Source: Membranipora membranacea (Eukaryota; Bryozoa; Gymnolaemata; Cheilostomatida; Membraniporidae). Taken from it: a stretch of DNA of 64,000 nucleotides. The notes under the pieces were generated by a model. It did not search any database. It saw only the letters and a program-made list of their open reading frames with translations, and had not been told where the DNA came from. The stretch spans positions 5,289,501-5,353,500 of the forward strand of contig OU612070.1 of the NCBI GenBank assembly GCA_914767715.1, in the 5' to 3' direction. Below, piece by piece: positions 23,106-35,586 of the stretch. Within the stretch, counting starts at the first letter, position 1; each line of letters starts with the position of its first letter. Made by a program: the position numbers and the translations under genes.

Positions 23106-23496
23106 TTAAACCACTGCTGCCACACAGCCAAATAAGTGCTTATAGAATTCTGCATAGCTCAAAACTAATAAAATGAAGCTGCAATCTCAGCATTGTCACC
23201 TAATGAGCAAATAATTTGCACAAACTGGTCGTCAAAATTAGGGTATGAAATTAATTATCTACCGGCACGGCACGGGTGACAAAGTCACCGTAGTCACCGT
23301 AGTCACCGTCTTACTAGTGTATACTGTACACGTCATTAGCTGGTGCGTAGATTTCATGCCCTGGTTTTGAAGATCATTTTGTGCAAATTATTTGCCCATT
23401 AGGTGACAATTATGAGATTTAAGTCTCAATTAATTATCTTGGAGCTATGCAGAATTCAATGAGCACGAATTTGCATGAGTGGCAGCAGTAGTTTAA
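23106..23496. mobile_element. About 390-bp palindromic (MITE-like) element with TTAA ends
   Basis: The left arm (CCACTGCTGCCAC, then GAATTCTGCATAGCTC, then TTGTCACCTAATGAGCAAAT) is inverted at the right end (ATTTGCCCATTAGGTGACAA, GAGCTATGCAGAATTC, GTGGCAGCAGTAG). The centre holds a short GTCACCGTA triple repeat. TTAA lies at 23106-23109 and 23493-23496, the same end type as the fold-back element at 13.7 kb. No coding capacity. Confidence 0.75.
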
Positions 23497-23611
23497 AGGA
23501 AGGAAGAAAACAGCCCACGCTCGTAATAAACCCCTAAAAATAATCTCATAGCATGGCAGGATAAAATTCCTTCAGAATCTAGATGATAAATTTTAACTAA
23601 TTCCTACACTT

Positions 23612-25383
23612 GCAGAGCAGCCTGTGAAGAGCTTAGGAAGATGGTATAGTTTACCGATCACAGACAGGTTTCGCGGAAACGAGGTGAAAAAACAACTCAT
23701 TACAGGGCTGGACGCGATTGAAAAATGTGGTCTGTCTGGTAAATACAAAGCCTGGATTCTCAATTTTGCACTCATGCTTCAAATTCTGTGGCCTCTGACA
23801 GTTTATGATATTCCGCTTACACCAGTTGAGAGAATGGAGCAAATGATTAACAAGCACATGCGTAAGTGGAGTTCCAAGGAGCTTCAACACTAATGCACTG
23901 TATGCCAGTTTGTTTACTCTTTCAATACCTATGAAATCGCTTGTGGGAGAGTACAAAACATCAAAAGCGAGACTGGATATGATGTTGAACGAGTCACCAG
24001 ACCAGGTGATAAGGGAATGTGCTCCAACACTTGACACCGGTAAAAAGTGGTCTCTCACAGAGACTGTCAGAGATGCCAAATCTCGACTGGAGATAAGTGA
24101 GATTGTGGGTGCTGTGACAACTGCACGTCATGGCATCGGCTGGGAAGCAAACCGATGGTTCTCAAAGGAAAGCCCAAAGGTTAGACGGGAGATGGTAGTT
24201 GATGAGGTGCGCAAGATGGAAGAGGAGCACCGCCAGACACAAGCTGTAGGCCAAGCCCAACAAGGCAGGTTGACTTGTTGGGAGTCTGTTGAGCAGCGTC
24301 AGCTCAAATGTACAGAAATGTGGTTGATGGAGCCACAAAGGATCAGCTTTCTGGTTGGTACAGCTTATGATCAACTACCGACCCCGGCGAACCTGGAACG
24401 CTGGAATTCGACCGAGAACTCGAAATGCGCCGAGTGCTCGGCCAAGGGCACACTTCGACATATTCTGTCGAATTGCCTGCAGAGCCTCGGAAGATACACG
24501 TATAGGCATAATCAAGTCCTAAAAGTGTTGTGTAAATATGTCACGGAGAAGTGTGAATATGCTAATGCTGATGGTGAAGCACGTGAAAAGATTTTGCACA
24601 AAAAGGGATTGATGAACAGCAGAGAATGGCAGGTGAGATGCGACCTCACAGAGCAGCTCAGCATGCCACAGCATATTGTGATCACGAACCAAAGACCAGA
24701 CTTAATTGTCTGGTCTGACAAATAAAAAGCACTAATTCTGATGGCATTGATGGTGCCTTGGGAAGAAAATCTCTCAAATGCGTATGAGAGATAACTGACA
24801 AGATACGAAGATCTGGTGACACAATGCCAAGACAAAGGTTGGAATTGCGAATTATTCGCAGTGGAAGTTGGCTGCCGTGGATTCATGGCTAGATCAGCTA
24901 CCAAATTTCTGACTAGAGTTGGGCTGTCGGGCAGAGAACTCAAACAAGCCACAAAAAGCATAGTACATGAGGCAGAAAGCGCATCTGCATGGATTTGGCA
25001 ACAGCACTGTGTGAAGACAAAAGCTAAGTAATCCTATTGCTTGTAAGCTGGGGTTTAACACACTCACTTTGTTTTGTGGAGTTGGCCAGCATTTAATTCC
25101 TTTGTTTATAGTCCTTGTAAGGATTAGATTGAGGGGATTAAGTGATGATTAGCAAACTGCTCGGGTAGAAGGCTAAGCAGGATTATGCCTTTAATACTCA
25201 AATTAAAGTAGTTTAATCTCTGCAGGGTGAAAAACCAAAGTGAGTCTGAGTTAGATCTAAGGCAATACAAATATAGGATTAAAAGCTTGGCCATCGCATA
25301 AAAGGCAGGCAGAGCGAGACAGGAGATCACAGTCAGCCCACTGGCTGTAGCGCAAACAAGTCATCTCATCTCATCTCATCTCA
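23612..25383 (+). mobile_element. 5'-truncated non-LTR retrotransposon with restriction-like endonuclease
   Basis: The sequence opens within the end of the RT domain (PVKSLGRWYSLPITDRFRG, then ILWPLTVYDIPLTPVERME). It runs through a zinc-binding CAEC...HILSNC block and reaches RPDLIVWSDK and VPWEE...AYER, ending in VEVGCRGF. This order is that of RLE-type elements (R2/NeSL/HERO-like group), where RPD begins the endonuclease. It ends with a (TCATC)n tail at 25361-25383. Confidence 0.8.
23624..25030 (+). pseudogene. RT thumb plus restriction-like endonuclease ORF, broken
   Basis: The frame shifts near 23870 (KWSSKELQH stops where a LGVP-type continuation is expected) and resumes at 23910. It then reads 271 codons to a TAA at 24723-24725. 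The same frame continues past that stop and a second one near 24790, up to 25029. The Cys-His block (CAEC at about 24426, HILSNC at about 24460) is present. The acidic residue expected in the LIELTVPWEE-like motif is replaced (LMALMVPWEE), so the nuclease would be inactive as well. Confidence 0.8.
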
Positions 25384-25739
25384 AGTCATGAGTTGTACTA
25401 TGCTCAATGTGGAGAATTTGAGTAGTGAAATATGGCACGAGGGGCGGGTGCCTTGACGATTAGTGATGTTGTACCTAGCGTAACTGTTGCTGGTTGTTAA
25501 CTTGGTCATTCTCCTCGCCTTAGGAATGGGATACTGGTATCTTGACAGTTAAATCCTACTTTGTATACATTGTATTGGTGAAGCTGATGGCTGTGTATTT
25601 GTGATGCATTTTGCGTAACGATCAACTGTCAACCTGATTGTCCAGTCAGTTGATCATTCACCATAGCTTGAATGACTAGTGAGTTGCGGCTGGGAGGAAA
25701 GTGCCTTACACGAATATCAAGTTATATGAACATGCAGAT
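25384..25739. other. 5' flank of ANKH-like copy A
   Basis: No coding signal. The last part, GGGAGGAAAGTGCC...CGAATATC (25693-25718), is related to the sequence just before the start codon of copy B (35553-35586), so it is likely shared 5' UTR. Confidence 0.5.
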
Positions 25740-28700
25740 ATGGGCTCTACTGAAAAACAAAAGTAAGAGCTATCTAACAGTTACATTATTTGGTAACCCA
25801 ATAAGTTCCTCTCTATCGGGGCTAATTTGTTAAATTCTGTGCCCAATCCGTCTAGATATACAACACATATGATGCTTTCTGCGCTAATCCATGGGTCAAG
25901 GGCTGTTTGTGGGCATGACTTCTTGAACAGCTGCAGTATTGTCAAGGGCGCATTAGTTATGTGAGGTCACCCCACCTGATCACTTTTCTTCTTTTCTAGC
26001 AACCAGCTCACATTCACAAAACAAATATTGATGTGTTTTGGGTGTAGCACTGTCTTGGAAGAAGGCGAGGCTGCCAACTCTTTTCGCCAAACAACTGCCA
26101 ATTCATTATAATCATGACTATTATGCAAAATTATGCAAATTCAGCAACAGAGGTTTGATTTACATCAAAAACATTGCCATTGGTAAAGTTGCGAGGCACT
26201 AACTCCTTATGGAGTATCTTTCCTTAAAAAAGCCTCATACAATCATCCTTATGAGGGCTAGCTTTACAAGTTACAACCTTTTTCGCTGGCTGTGATCTCT
26301 TGTATCAGACTGACTGCTGTTAAGATGTACCTTTTATTCCCATAATTGCAATGCTTTCTAATCTAAATCAGGGTATCTTTTAGTATTTGGCATTCTAGTA
26401 ATTAATACATACCTTTACATACATCATTTTGAATGGTTTTCATGAAGTGACAGAACAAATTACTTGAACTATGAAAAAGTAGAGAGACAAAGAAAGAAAA
26501 AAACAATTCATTAGTTATCAAAATTGACAAGATTTTAATTGCTTTGATAGAAGTCATTTAACTAATCAATTTTCTAGTTGTCATTAATTAGTTGCCTTCC
26601 CTACTCATCCCTACTCAGCCTACCACTTACTGGCGCTCCTCCCGGATGTCAATTTATTTAAATAAAAGATTATAAGATTATGGGCATGCCATACTGCTGA
26701 ATATTAAAGTTTGTGATTGTGGTGCAATACATTTTTAATCAAAAGACATTCTTCAAATTTTCAGGTTGATCAAAGCTGACTGTAATTCGGGTGTTGCGAA
26801 ACAATCATATGGTAATAAAGTGGATGAAGAGATTGACGACAACGATGAGACAGATCTGAGCCTGAGAAAAAAGCTTTGGAACATGACTAAATTTATGTTA
26901 CCACTTTCTTTTTGTTTAATTGAACAAAATATCTCAGAAGAGGTGAGAGAAACAGACATGTGACCTAGCACAAACTGTTGTTGTTTTCAGTGCCATAAAA
27001 CAGACAGGTATATATGCATGAGATGGCTTCCAAATTCCTGCCACTACTACGCTTCCATGCTTAGAATTGAACCTGGTTGTGAATTTGGCTAATGGCGAGC
27101 AAAACTACTACCTTTTCAGCTTATCTCTGAAGAAGGTTTTCTCAGTTTCGTCTGATGCTAATAGATTTTCTGCAGTTCAAAACAAATTGTAAAATGCCAT
27201 TATTGGATAAGAATTGGCCAACTGTTTCTCCCTCGAATTCATTAGAACCTGTTAGCGCAAGGGATAAATTTGACTGCAACAATAGTTTTCCAAAGCGCAA
27301 TGTTTGGAATCAGGTGATCACTATGTAAAACTTGGCACCTTCTCCTGATATAGAATAATGTATCTAGGACAATAATTTGCTTGCGATATTATTTGGCATA
27401 ATAATTCAAAATAAGTATTCACACAAGTCAACGAATCGAATAGCCTATCCGGCTAGAGAATGTAGCATTCCTGGTCAGCGCGTTCCGATAGGCTGGTACC
27501 AACTTATTTCTGTATGGGAGGGAGAGAGAAGGGTTCTCACTGTAAATGTTTATCCTCACTGTCCAGTTGATAAATCTATGCTAATAATTTGGTTGATAAT
27601 GAAAAGCCCCCCACAAGAAACTCCACAGGAAAAGCACTTCAGAATGATTTCTGAGAAATATTAACGGCCCTTACTTGCCTCTGCATGAGAATAATGAAGT
27701 GCATGTCTATCCACACAGTCAAGCTTAAAAATATCGAATGTAGGAAATTGTTTTATGTTATAAATATCTCAGTGTGATTAATTGGGTTTTACTGACTTTT
27801 CAGTTTTTGATATTGGGTATAACATCAAGCTCTGATGGTGATGTGACAGACAACCTAGCCAGCTTTGGCATTTCTTTCCTTCTAATAAATCTACTCATTC
27901 ATAGTTCTAGTAAGTTAACATACATACTTGATTCGTTATTCTGACTGTGGATTCGTTTATGTATTCTGAGTTCGAAGTGATCGGTTAGATCGGCTGGAGA
28001 AAATTTTATATCTAAATTTCGCATTGCATTTAATTTACTACCAAGTAATAATAATGGTTTGCAATCTTTGTTCATTTTTTTTGTAATTTAGTTGAGGTGA
28101 AACACATCGGAATAGTGTTAGTTGGTGACAGAGAGGCTCATAAGAGAATGGTAAAATTCTGTGCTGCTGTTGGCTCTATATTCATGAGTATCGTGGTTAT
28201 ACTCTGTAAGTCGAAAGAATAGAAAATTTTAATAGTCAAACAAGACAACATCTGGAATTATAATTTTCTCACCTTATCCCCTTGTTTCTGGAGAGGAGTT
28301 GGCCTCCCACACAAGGATTACTGTATTTAGAAACTGCAGATCTCAACTCCCCATGTGACTATGTTTCCTTTTGACAAATCAAGAACATAAGGGAATAGCA
28401 CATTGTAATATATCTTAAAAACAAAATTGTGGCTGGTTCAAAGAGACAGATAGTATTTGAGTATCTGGTTTTCCTTTTCCTGGCAAGTTTGTTGCTCAAT
28501 CTATCAAAAGCAGTAAAAATAAGTATAATACAGCTGTGCTCTCAAATTGTTTTCAGGTTTAACGCCGGCATCAGAATGGTTCATCAGAGACCTACATAAA
28601 CAATCACAGAAAGTCTCAGATTTGACAACATCTAACTTGCTCTATCTCATGGGTCTTCCTCTAATTGAAGCTATTGTAAGTGTCACTGAGATATGAATCA

Positions 28701-31700
28701 ATATATATCAATATATCAAGGGTTAAATCTGTCATCTGTTTTTTGATCCTTTTGTTGCCTATGATCTTAGAAAAAAAACACGAGTAGCAGCTTTTTGGCC
28801 TAAGACTACACGCACTTTACTGTAAGTGATCAGTTGTCGGTGTTCTTTGGATAGGTTGCTGGTATGTAACGGATTCTTGACATTAACCACATCCTAACCC
28901 TGGGTTGATTAAGCTTTGTAACACTGCCAAGTTTTATGTGATCCTGTATCAAGAATGTAGTCAATGCCAATACCAGCAACCCAATCCACATTCCAAAGCA
29001 TCTTACAGACAGATGAAAGATATATTCAGTCCATAAATTCAGTGCGTTTCTGGGGCAAAGTAACTTTACCCTCTTGTTCAATGATGACTATGGTGTTCAG
29101 TCTGGAGAATTTATTGTGCTAGAAAGTACAGTTACCTCAACACCTCGGTCGTAAGGCCGCCAATCTTTCATCATTCTGGAACGTAACAGACTATTAAGTT
29201 TAACATATCTATTTTCAGGCAAGTTATCATGAGGGAGGTCTCAATCGAATGAAGCTATCACATTACACAGCAATCGCTAGATTTTCTGACTGTGGGATGC
29301 AAGTAGGCTTGTATAAATAGTCAGAGTTGTTGTAAAATGTAATATTGCTACCATTATTATTGGTATGAAGATCATTATGAAGTCAACCCAAACAACCTTT
29401 TATTATGCGGTTTTCCTTACCAAATGCCAATTATCGGTTAAGAGACCAAATAAAATACCTTCGGTGTGTTTACTTATAGATTTTATCTGTTGTTGTGATA
29501 ACCCTCACTCCAGCCCTCAATAAGGGGATACACCCTACACTCATCCCAATTATCTCACTGTACATTGGCTTCACATGTCGCCTTGCGATGGATATAGGAT
29601 TTTGGTTCATGCTGGTAAAGTCCAACCTTCCAGAAGAGCAGGAGCTAGAGAAAGAGAAGGTAACAACTGTGTGTTGTGAACTTGTGTGATGCCTATACAA
29701 ACATTTTTCTGCAGAAGTCACTTCCGGAAGTAATGGCTTAGAAAAGTATTCATTTTCTTAAAATAAGTTTTAAGGCTTTTTAAAGACAAGTTTAAACTCA
29801 AACCATGCGTTTTAATGTACCTACTGGTCTTCCATTCAAGATTTTCTGTCTCTGTGATTGCTGAAGATGCTGTTGTACCAGGAAGGGCATCTGATCTCGA
29901 TCGTACCTGTGCTACATCAATAAAAGATCTCTAGCCCAACTGGAAAACACCTCTGTCAAACTTTTAACAGTTTTCGATGTCTATAATCAAGTTTTTTGCA
30001 TCCCACACACTTTAGCAGCTTCAACTCATAACACCTCGATTACATGACCATCTGGAAAATGTCAGTTGCCTTTGAATTCTCAGAACTAGTGTATTTGAGT
30101 GTTCTTATATTTCTTGCAGAGATCCTCCTCCATATTGAAAGCAGTTGTGTTCCTGCTGCCTCTATTGGCGGTGAGGACTGTACAGAAGTCACGAAACGTG
30201 ATAATAAATTTGGTGGTTTCTCACAATTTGTCCGGAACAGCTGGGACAGTGGCAGCTGCTGAGGTAAGCCAAAAAGCTAGAGTCAGTGACAAAGAATTAT
30301 GCAAACAATAATAATTTACATTTCAGAAGCAAAATCGCTTAAAAAGTGCTAAATGTTGAGGTTGGTTATTGACTTTTAGGTCCCACTGATGTGCTTTAGT
30401 TTAAAAGTCAACTCCTCATACAAAGAAAGGGGATAACTCTGATTCCATAAATTTGATCCTTGTGTCAACTTTGATAAATTCATTCTAAGCTTTTCATTTC
30501 GCAATAAAAGGTAGCGCTAGAGACATGGCACTTAAATTTGAAACGATTTTAGTTTGAGATCCAGCCCCCATAGATTGATTGATTAGAGCTGTGTGACTTT
30601 GTCGAATTCCCGCACCAGTACAATCACTTAAATGAATCAAGGCTATCAAGATGTATGCCTATATATACATATATATACATATAATCATAAATAAATATGA
30701 TTGTTAGTAAGAGTGTATTGACTAAAACATGCATGAAGGTAGCCGTGGCAGTGGCCTAGGCCATGTGTTAAAAGTTGTAAGGTCAGAAAATCCTCCCAAC
30801 ATGAATCAAGTTTTTGATTTTGATTTCATAGGCTATTGCCGTTTTGAGTATAGTCTATCCTCTGGGCCGTCTTCTCCACAGTTACCTTAATGAGATCAGA
30901 ACAGTTATGCCTGTCTTCCACAATTGCATCAGAGGTCACCATCAATATTCACTGAAGGTATGTTTATGTTTGCGCATTCTTTTTTCACAGCTTTTCTCAT
31001 CCAAACAATGTTTCTAGTTTGCTGCAGGTCCACCTTAATCCAATTGCCTGCATCCAGTTGTACTCTTTCACTTGTGCGTTGTGACCAGATGAGGGGGAGC
31101 AACTCTGAATGCAGGCAAATGGGCCAAACTTGGTCTACGTATGCCAATCAACTTCAAATTTTGATACAGAATTATGTATGTATATTTTTCGGTCTTGCAC
31201 ATACCCAATGCTCGCTATAACCCAGCGATAATAGGTCTACTAGGTCTGTGTTCGGCTCCCATTTTATCCTTTGTGAACTTTGAGAACGACATTTTAAATA
31301 ACTGATCCTGTCCTGCTTTAATGGAGCTAGCCTTCATTAAAGTGTTACGGTGCTGAGTATATGAAGTATGTCTGCCTTTAAACTCTTCCAATCTTGCTGC
31401 AGGTACTGGCAATTTTTGCTGCTATTGTCACATTGGGAACATTTCTCATGGATGCAGTGCTGATGGGGATCCCATATTGTGCTTATTTCATTTTCCACAC
31501 AGTACTCCGAGTGAGTGAGAAGTTGGCCACAGAGGCACTGATACCAATGGCTATCTTCGTTCCGATATGTCTAACAGGTGAACCAACCAAAACTATTTAC
31601 TATGTTTTACTAAATTGAGAACTTATCTCAAGTATTTTTAACTAGTAGAATGTTCATACACAGTTTTTCCTAATAGTATTCTGATTTTCCAGTAGTAACC

Positions 31701-33286
31701 CCCAAGTAGTGATCTGTGTTCGTGATTCAAATCTCTTCAAACTGTCTTGAGTAGTGATATAGTCCATTGCTTTTCTTGTTCTCCAAACTCCCATGTTTTA
31801 TATAGTTACCAGACCAAGTGATATATTGAGCTGGAAAGCTCTGAATTCCCCTCCATAAACTTTGAGTTATCAACGTGATCCATCCTGTTGCTTGTTTTGA
31901 GGAAAATCTGCACTTACAACTATGATTGGCATACGATCCTGTTCCACACCAATTACAGCACAGGCACACAAACATCTGAAATTGTCTGCAAAAGTAGATT
32001 TCCAGTTGAACTTTTGAGCAAGGACAAACGATTCGTTAAAAGAAATCGCAAAACGGCTTATTCAGATTCAACTGGTATTTTTCCGAAGGGAGCAACTTTC
32101 TTACTACAACAATCAATGGAATCATGTGATAAAACTGTGTCGAATTGCATAAAATGAAATTACTGATTGCTTGGCGGGGATTGAACCAACATAAAACCAT
32201 GTGATGTTTCAAACTCCATGCCGCTCCTTAGATTCCACTGCAAACCATTGTACAATGCTGACTGACTGGCCATCACTTTTCACTTGCAGTTGGACTGAGA
32301 GCGTACTGTTCTGGGATACTTATCATGAACAAACAGACTAAATATTTGACACCAAGTGCGTTCATCGCTTTACTTGGGTTATGTTTATGCCTGGGAACCC
32401 TGCAATACACCAGGTTTGTCACAATACTCGATCTGGCTTAGGCTATTCACATTTTGCATACACATGATACCTTTTTTTCTGCCGATCCAAAATCTGTTAT
32501 AACATGTTAGAGTGCCCTGAGCATTCCAACAGAGCAACCAAACAGATTAGACTGCCAATCGCTGTCTGGTAGGATTTTCTGACCAGGTAGGCTGGTATAT
32601 CGGCCAAGATACTGTTTGTATATAAGTGAGCTTCAATAAATTGGCTAATCTTCCATTTTGGACTGTATACACTGGATACATTGCTTTATGGAAGTCAATT
32701 CTGCATCCCATGAAACCCGATCTCGGGTGGGAGAAACTGTAAAAATGAACTCCTGCCTTTCGGCCTTAGAAAGTTCTTTTCATCTAGATCTAGTAAGTCT
32801 ATTAGCTGTTTTTTTTCAGGTTGTCAGGAGCTGCTTATGGTATATTATGCCTCCTCTTAACTTTTGTGATTGAAACAGTTTGTGTTGCTTTGACAACAAT
32901 CGTTCTACATTTATTGAAGGTAAGTCGGGCACCCAATATTAATGAGGCTTAGAACTGAACTTTGTCTAAAGCTGGGAGAGGGGGATAATCCCCTCATAGG
33001 AACATCATCTAAGGACTAGATTGAAAGGAATACTTTTAAATTATAAAGTCCTTATTTACCTGTTTATGAATTGATAAAGTCTTATGGTCAATATAATACA
33101 CAGTATATTTCGTAGCATGGCATTGGTTCCATTATACTTTTGATGATATTGCCAAGAGTACAGCGAAACCAATGCTAAGCTATTTGTTGCACAACAAATA
33201 TATAATACTGATTTATTTTGCAGAAAAAAGAGAAATGGAACAAATGTGAAACAGCTGCTGATGAGAAAGACCAAAATGAGAAGTAA
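25740..33286 (+). CDS. ANKH-like: ANKH-like multi-pass transporter, copy A
   Basis: Thirteen coding exons: 25740-25762, 26765-26942, 27804-27909, 28092-28205, 28557-28675, 29219-29302, 29480-29659, 30120-30263, 30832-30957, 31403-31577, 32290-32413, 32820-32919, 33224-33286. All have AG/GT borders and consistent phase. The product is 511 aa; vertebrate ANKH is about 490. Likeness to ANKH runs through the whole length: KFMLPL..., the DNLASFGIS block, KHIGIVLVG, LIPIISLYIG (229-238), the YPLG...LNEIR signature (325-339, where ANKH has YPVG...LTEIR), and the C-terminal GAAYGILCLLLTF helix. Many hydrophobic segments and a charged C-tail fit a plasma-membrane exporter of the MOP-like fold. The family exports ATP/pyrophosphate and citrate; the substrate here is unknown. 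The start used is an in-frame ATG 21 bases downstream of the site where copies B and C have ATG but A has AAG. Confidence 0.85.
33060..33210. repeat. Small palindromic element in the last intron of copy A
   Basis: GGCATTGGTTCC and GAAACCAATGC form the stem around a centre near TTTTGATGATATTGCC. The same palindrome lies at 63220-63370 in the corresponding intron of copy D, so it predates the A/D duplication. Confidence 0.65.
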
Positions 33287-33497
33287 TAGCAGTAATATTG
33301 TCCTGCCTTGAGCAGGCATCTGTCATGTAATTGGCCACATTTGATAACATGCCAGGTCAATTTTAAAACAATATGACATGGTATTCATAACTGTTCTGTT
33401 TTCATTATATGTAACGTTCGAAATCTAATTTCCTACATAAGGTTTATACCAATCATTATTTGTTATTTCAAGTTCTTGGAAACAGTGCCATGGCAAA

Positions 33498-33503
33498 AAT
33501 AAA
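33498..33503 (+). promoter_or_regulatory. Poly(A) signal candidate for copy A
   Basis: AATAAA lies 212 bases after the stop codon, with another AATAAA at 33553. Either could define the 3' end. Confidence 0.45.
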
Positions 33504-34189
33504 TGCTGTTCATTCATGTCAAATATTCTGAGTGCAAGTCTGAAAGAGTGAAAATAAACCATTTTTTACGGAATTTCAATAATTCAATGTAATTACATGA
33601 TAAGCTATAAGACTGCATTTTTTCCTTCCATGAATGTTCTGATGATGTCCTCCTTTCGGCCAACCTTATAAAAAGACAGCTGGAGCCATTTGTGTTCAAA
33701 CAAATATCGGCATTATTTCTTACCCTCACTCTGCCTGGCCAACATGAAGCACCTTTTTGTCGTTGGCCTTGTGTGAGCCTTTGAGGGTGAACCCTTAGAT
33801 CATTGAGTGTTGATCGTGACATTTAAATATGCAGAGTTCATCCTTGATTATTGTTTCATGTATATCAATGAATTTTTTTTGTTTGCAGCAAATAGTTTAT
33901 TGCGGAACTATTCCTGGAATATTCCTGTAACTCCTATTTGTAACTATTCAGAAAGAAAAAACACCACTGTTTTCTTATACCGCACAGTATAAATAAGTGA
34001 TCAAATAGAAACAGGATAAGATGATAGTCCTTTGATGGCCAGATCAATTGATGTTTTAAGGCAACCTTCACATTTGGATGGTGATTAAGATGGCAAAACA
34101 TTGAAGTTACAGCGGAGGTGTTCAACAATTAATCTGATAAGGAGCATGGCAGTCATGACTGTGCAATGTTATAGAAGAGTCAGTGTCAT

Positions 34190-34440
34190 ATAGGTGGGAG
34201 GTGGCTCAGTTGGTTAGAGCACCGCTAGCTTAGCGTGCAAATGCTGAAGGTTGTGGGTTCGAATACCACTGCAGTCCATCGACTACTGGGGTTTGGTTGG
34301 CCCCCAGGTGTGCTCCGACCTGCCTGCATACAGAGAGCAAACTGGGACAGATATTGCTGCCTCTTCCCTAGGGCACTAATATTTTGTCGCCCATGCTTCG
34401 GATGGGGGAGTGATAAGACACCCGATTTATCGACCAGTTT
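34190..34440 (+). repeat. tRNA-derived SINE (tRNA-Ala-like head)
   Basis: The head carries an A box (TGGCTCAGTTGGTTAGAGCA) and a B box (GGTTCGAATACC), with GCTTAGCGTGC resembling the anticodon arm of tRNA-Ala(AGC). The body has GCTCCGACCTGCCTGCATAC and the phrase GCTTCGGATGGGG. A reversed body fragment at 21.9 kb shows that it is a repeat family. Confidence 0.75.
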
Positions 34441-34590
34441 AATTAACCGTGACCCTGAATGTGACGCAAACAGTGTGTGTGACAGAATAATGCAACAAAT
34501 GATTTTCGTTTAATTAAAAGCAAACTACAAATTGATCATCTTTGTCTAAATGTACAACATGTTAAATACATCACAAAAAGACGGAAGTCA

Positions 34591-34860
34591 GCGGACAGAA
34601 AGATCCACGGGCTTCTTATTCTCAAACAGTTTGGCATAGACAAACAGTCTCTGATACACATGTACAATTCGGTAATAATTCCAACCATAAGCCACACAGC
34701 TACATCCTGGTACCCACTGACAACTAATCAGCAGAAATCCAATCTGGATAATTGTCAAAAAGTTTGCACTCCTATTAATATACCATGACGTGGACATTAC
34801 GGTGCCAAACAAGAAGCTGCGCAGATGCCAGCCTTGTGCACCACATTCGATGTTCAGTGC
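34591..34860 (-). CDS. Possible terminal exon of an unknown minus-strand gene
   Basis: Open from an AG at 34860/34861 to a stop at 34591, about 90 residues with a Cys-rich hydrophobic stretch (NFLTIIQIGFLLISC) and a basic tail. Frame quality is better than that of neighbouring shadows. I found no upstream exon whose phase fits, and no family is recognised. It could be chance or a decayed gene. Confidence 0.25.
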
Positions 34861-35586
34861 TCAACTAATATGTCTGGATTGAGATGAAACATCGCTCACC
34901 AACTCAGAGAACGGATGACAACCAAACCAACTGGCAGGTTAAAACGTGCAGTCAGTAGCGTACAGTCTGACTTTTATTACGTAACGACCAGAACAGTAAA
35001 ACGGAGTGACCTCATTTTTTTATCTAACCTCAAATATAGTGATCATGGTAAACAGAAATAAAATTACCAATAAATATGTGATTATCACTATTCAGATTGT
35101 CGCTTTTGACGTACAAGTAAAATAAGGGTCCACCAATGGAAGCTTAACATGTTATTAATCAGTTGTTATGTGCGATCATCTTCTCTCATCTTTCCTTCTT
35201 TCCTTGGTATAAAGTAAAGGTCTTCCATGTTAAAATTATTAAAATTATTTTCGCTTGTTTAAATTTCAAACTCTATAAGTGCAACGTTGTCTGGATATAT
35301 AGTTAAATAATTTGGCTATTAGTTTCATGCACAAGTACAAATGACCCCCTTTGCATCATGAATACAATATGTGCATCATTTCAACCCCAGTGACCTTATG
35401 TCCTATTATATATAAATATATGTATGTGTGGATGCTTTGTATTCTTCATACATTAAGCCCAGTCAAGTGTGAAGTGTAATGACCTACACAGAATATATAC
35501 TCATGAGTCAGTCGGTTTGGCACTCACCATATCTGGAGACGAGCTAGAAAATTACGACCTGCAGGGAGGAGCCTCATATGAATATC

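Noticed and set aside
27377-27664. 95-codon plus-strand frame in copy A
   Set aside because: It lies in an intron. Including it breaks the family alignment and no donor fits.
34202-34275. Functional tRNA-Ala gene
   Set aside because: Acceptor and anticodon stems are imperfect and it continues into a repeated SINE body.
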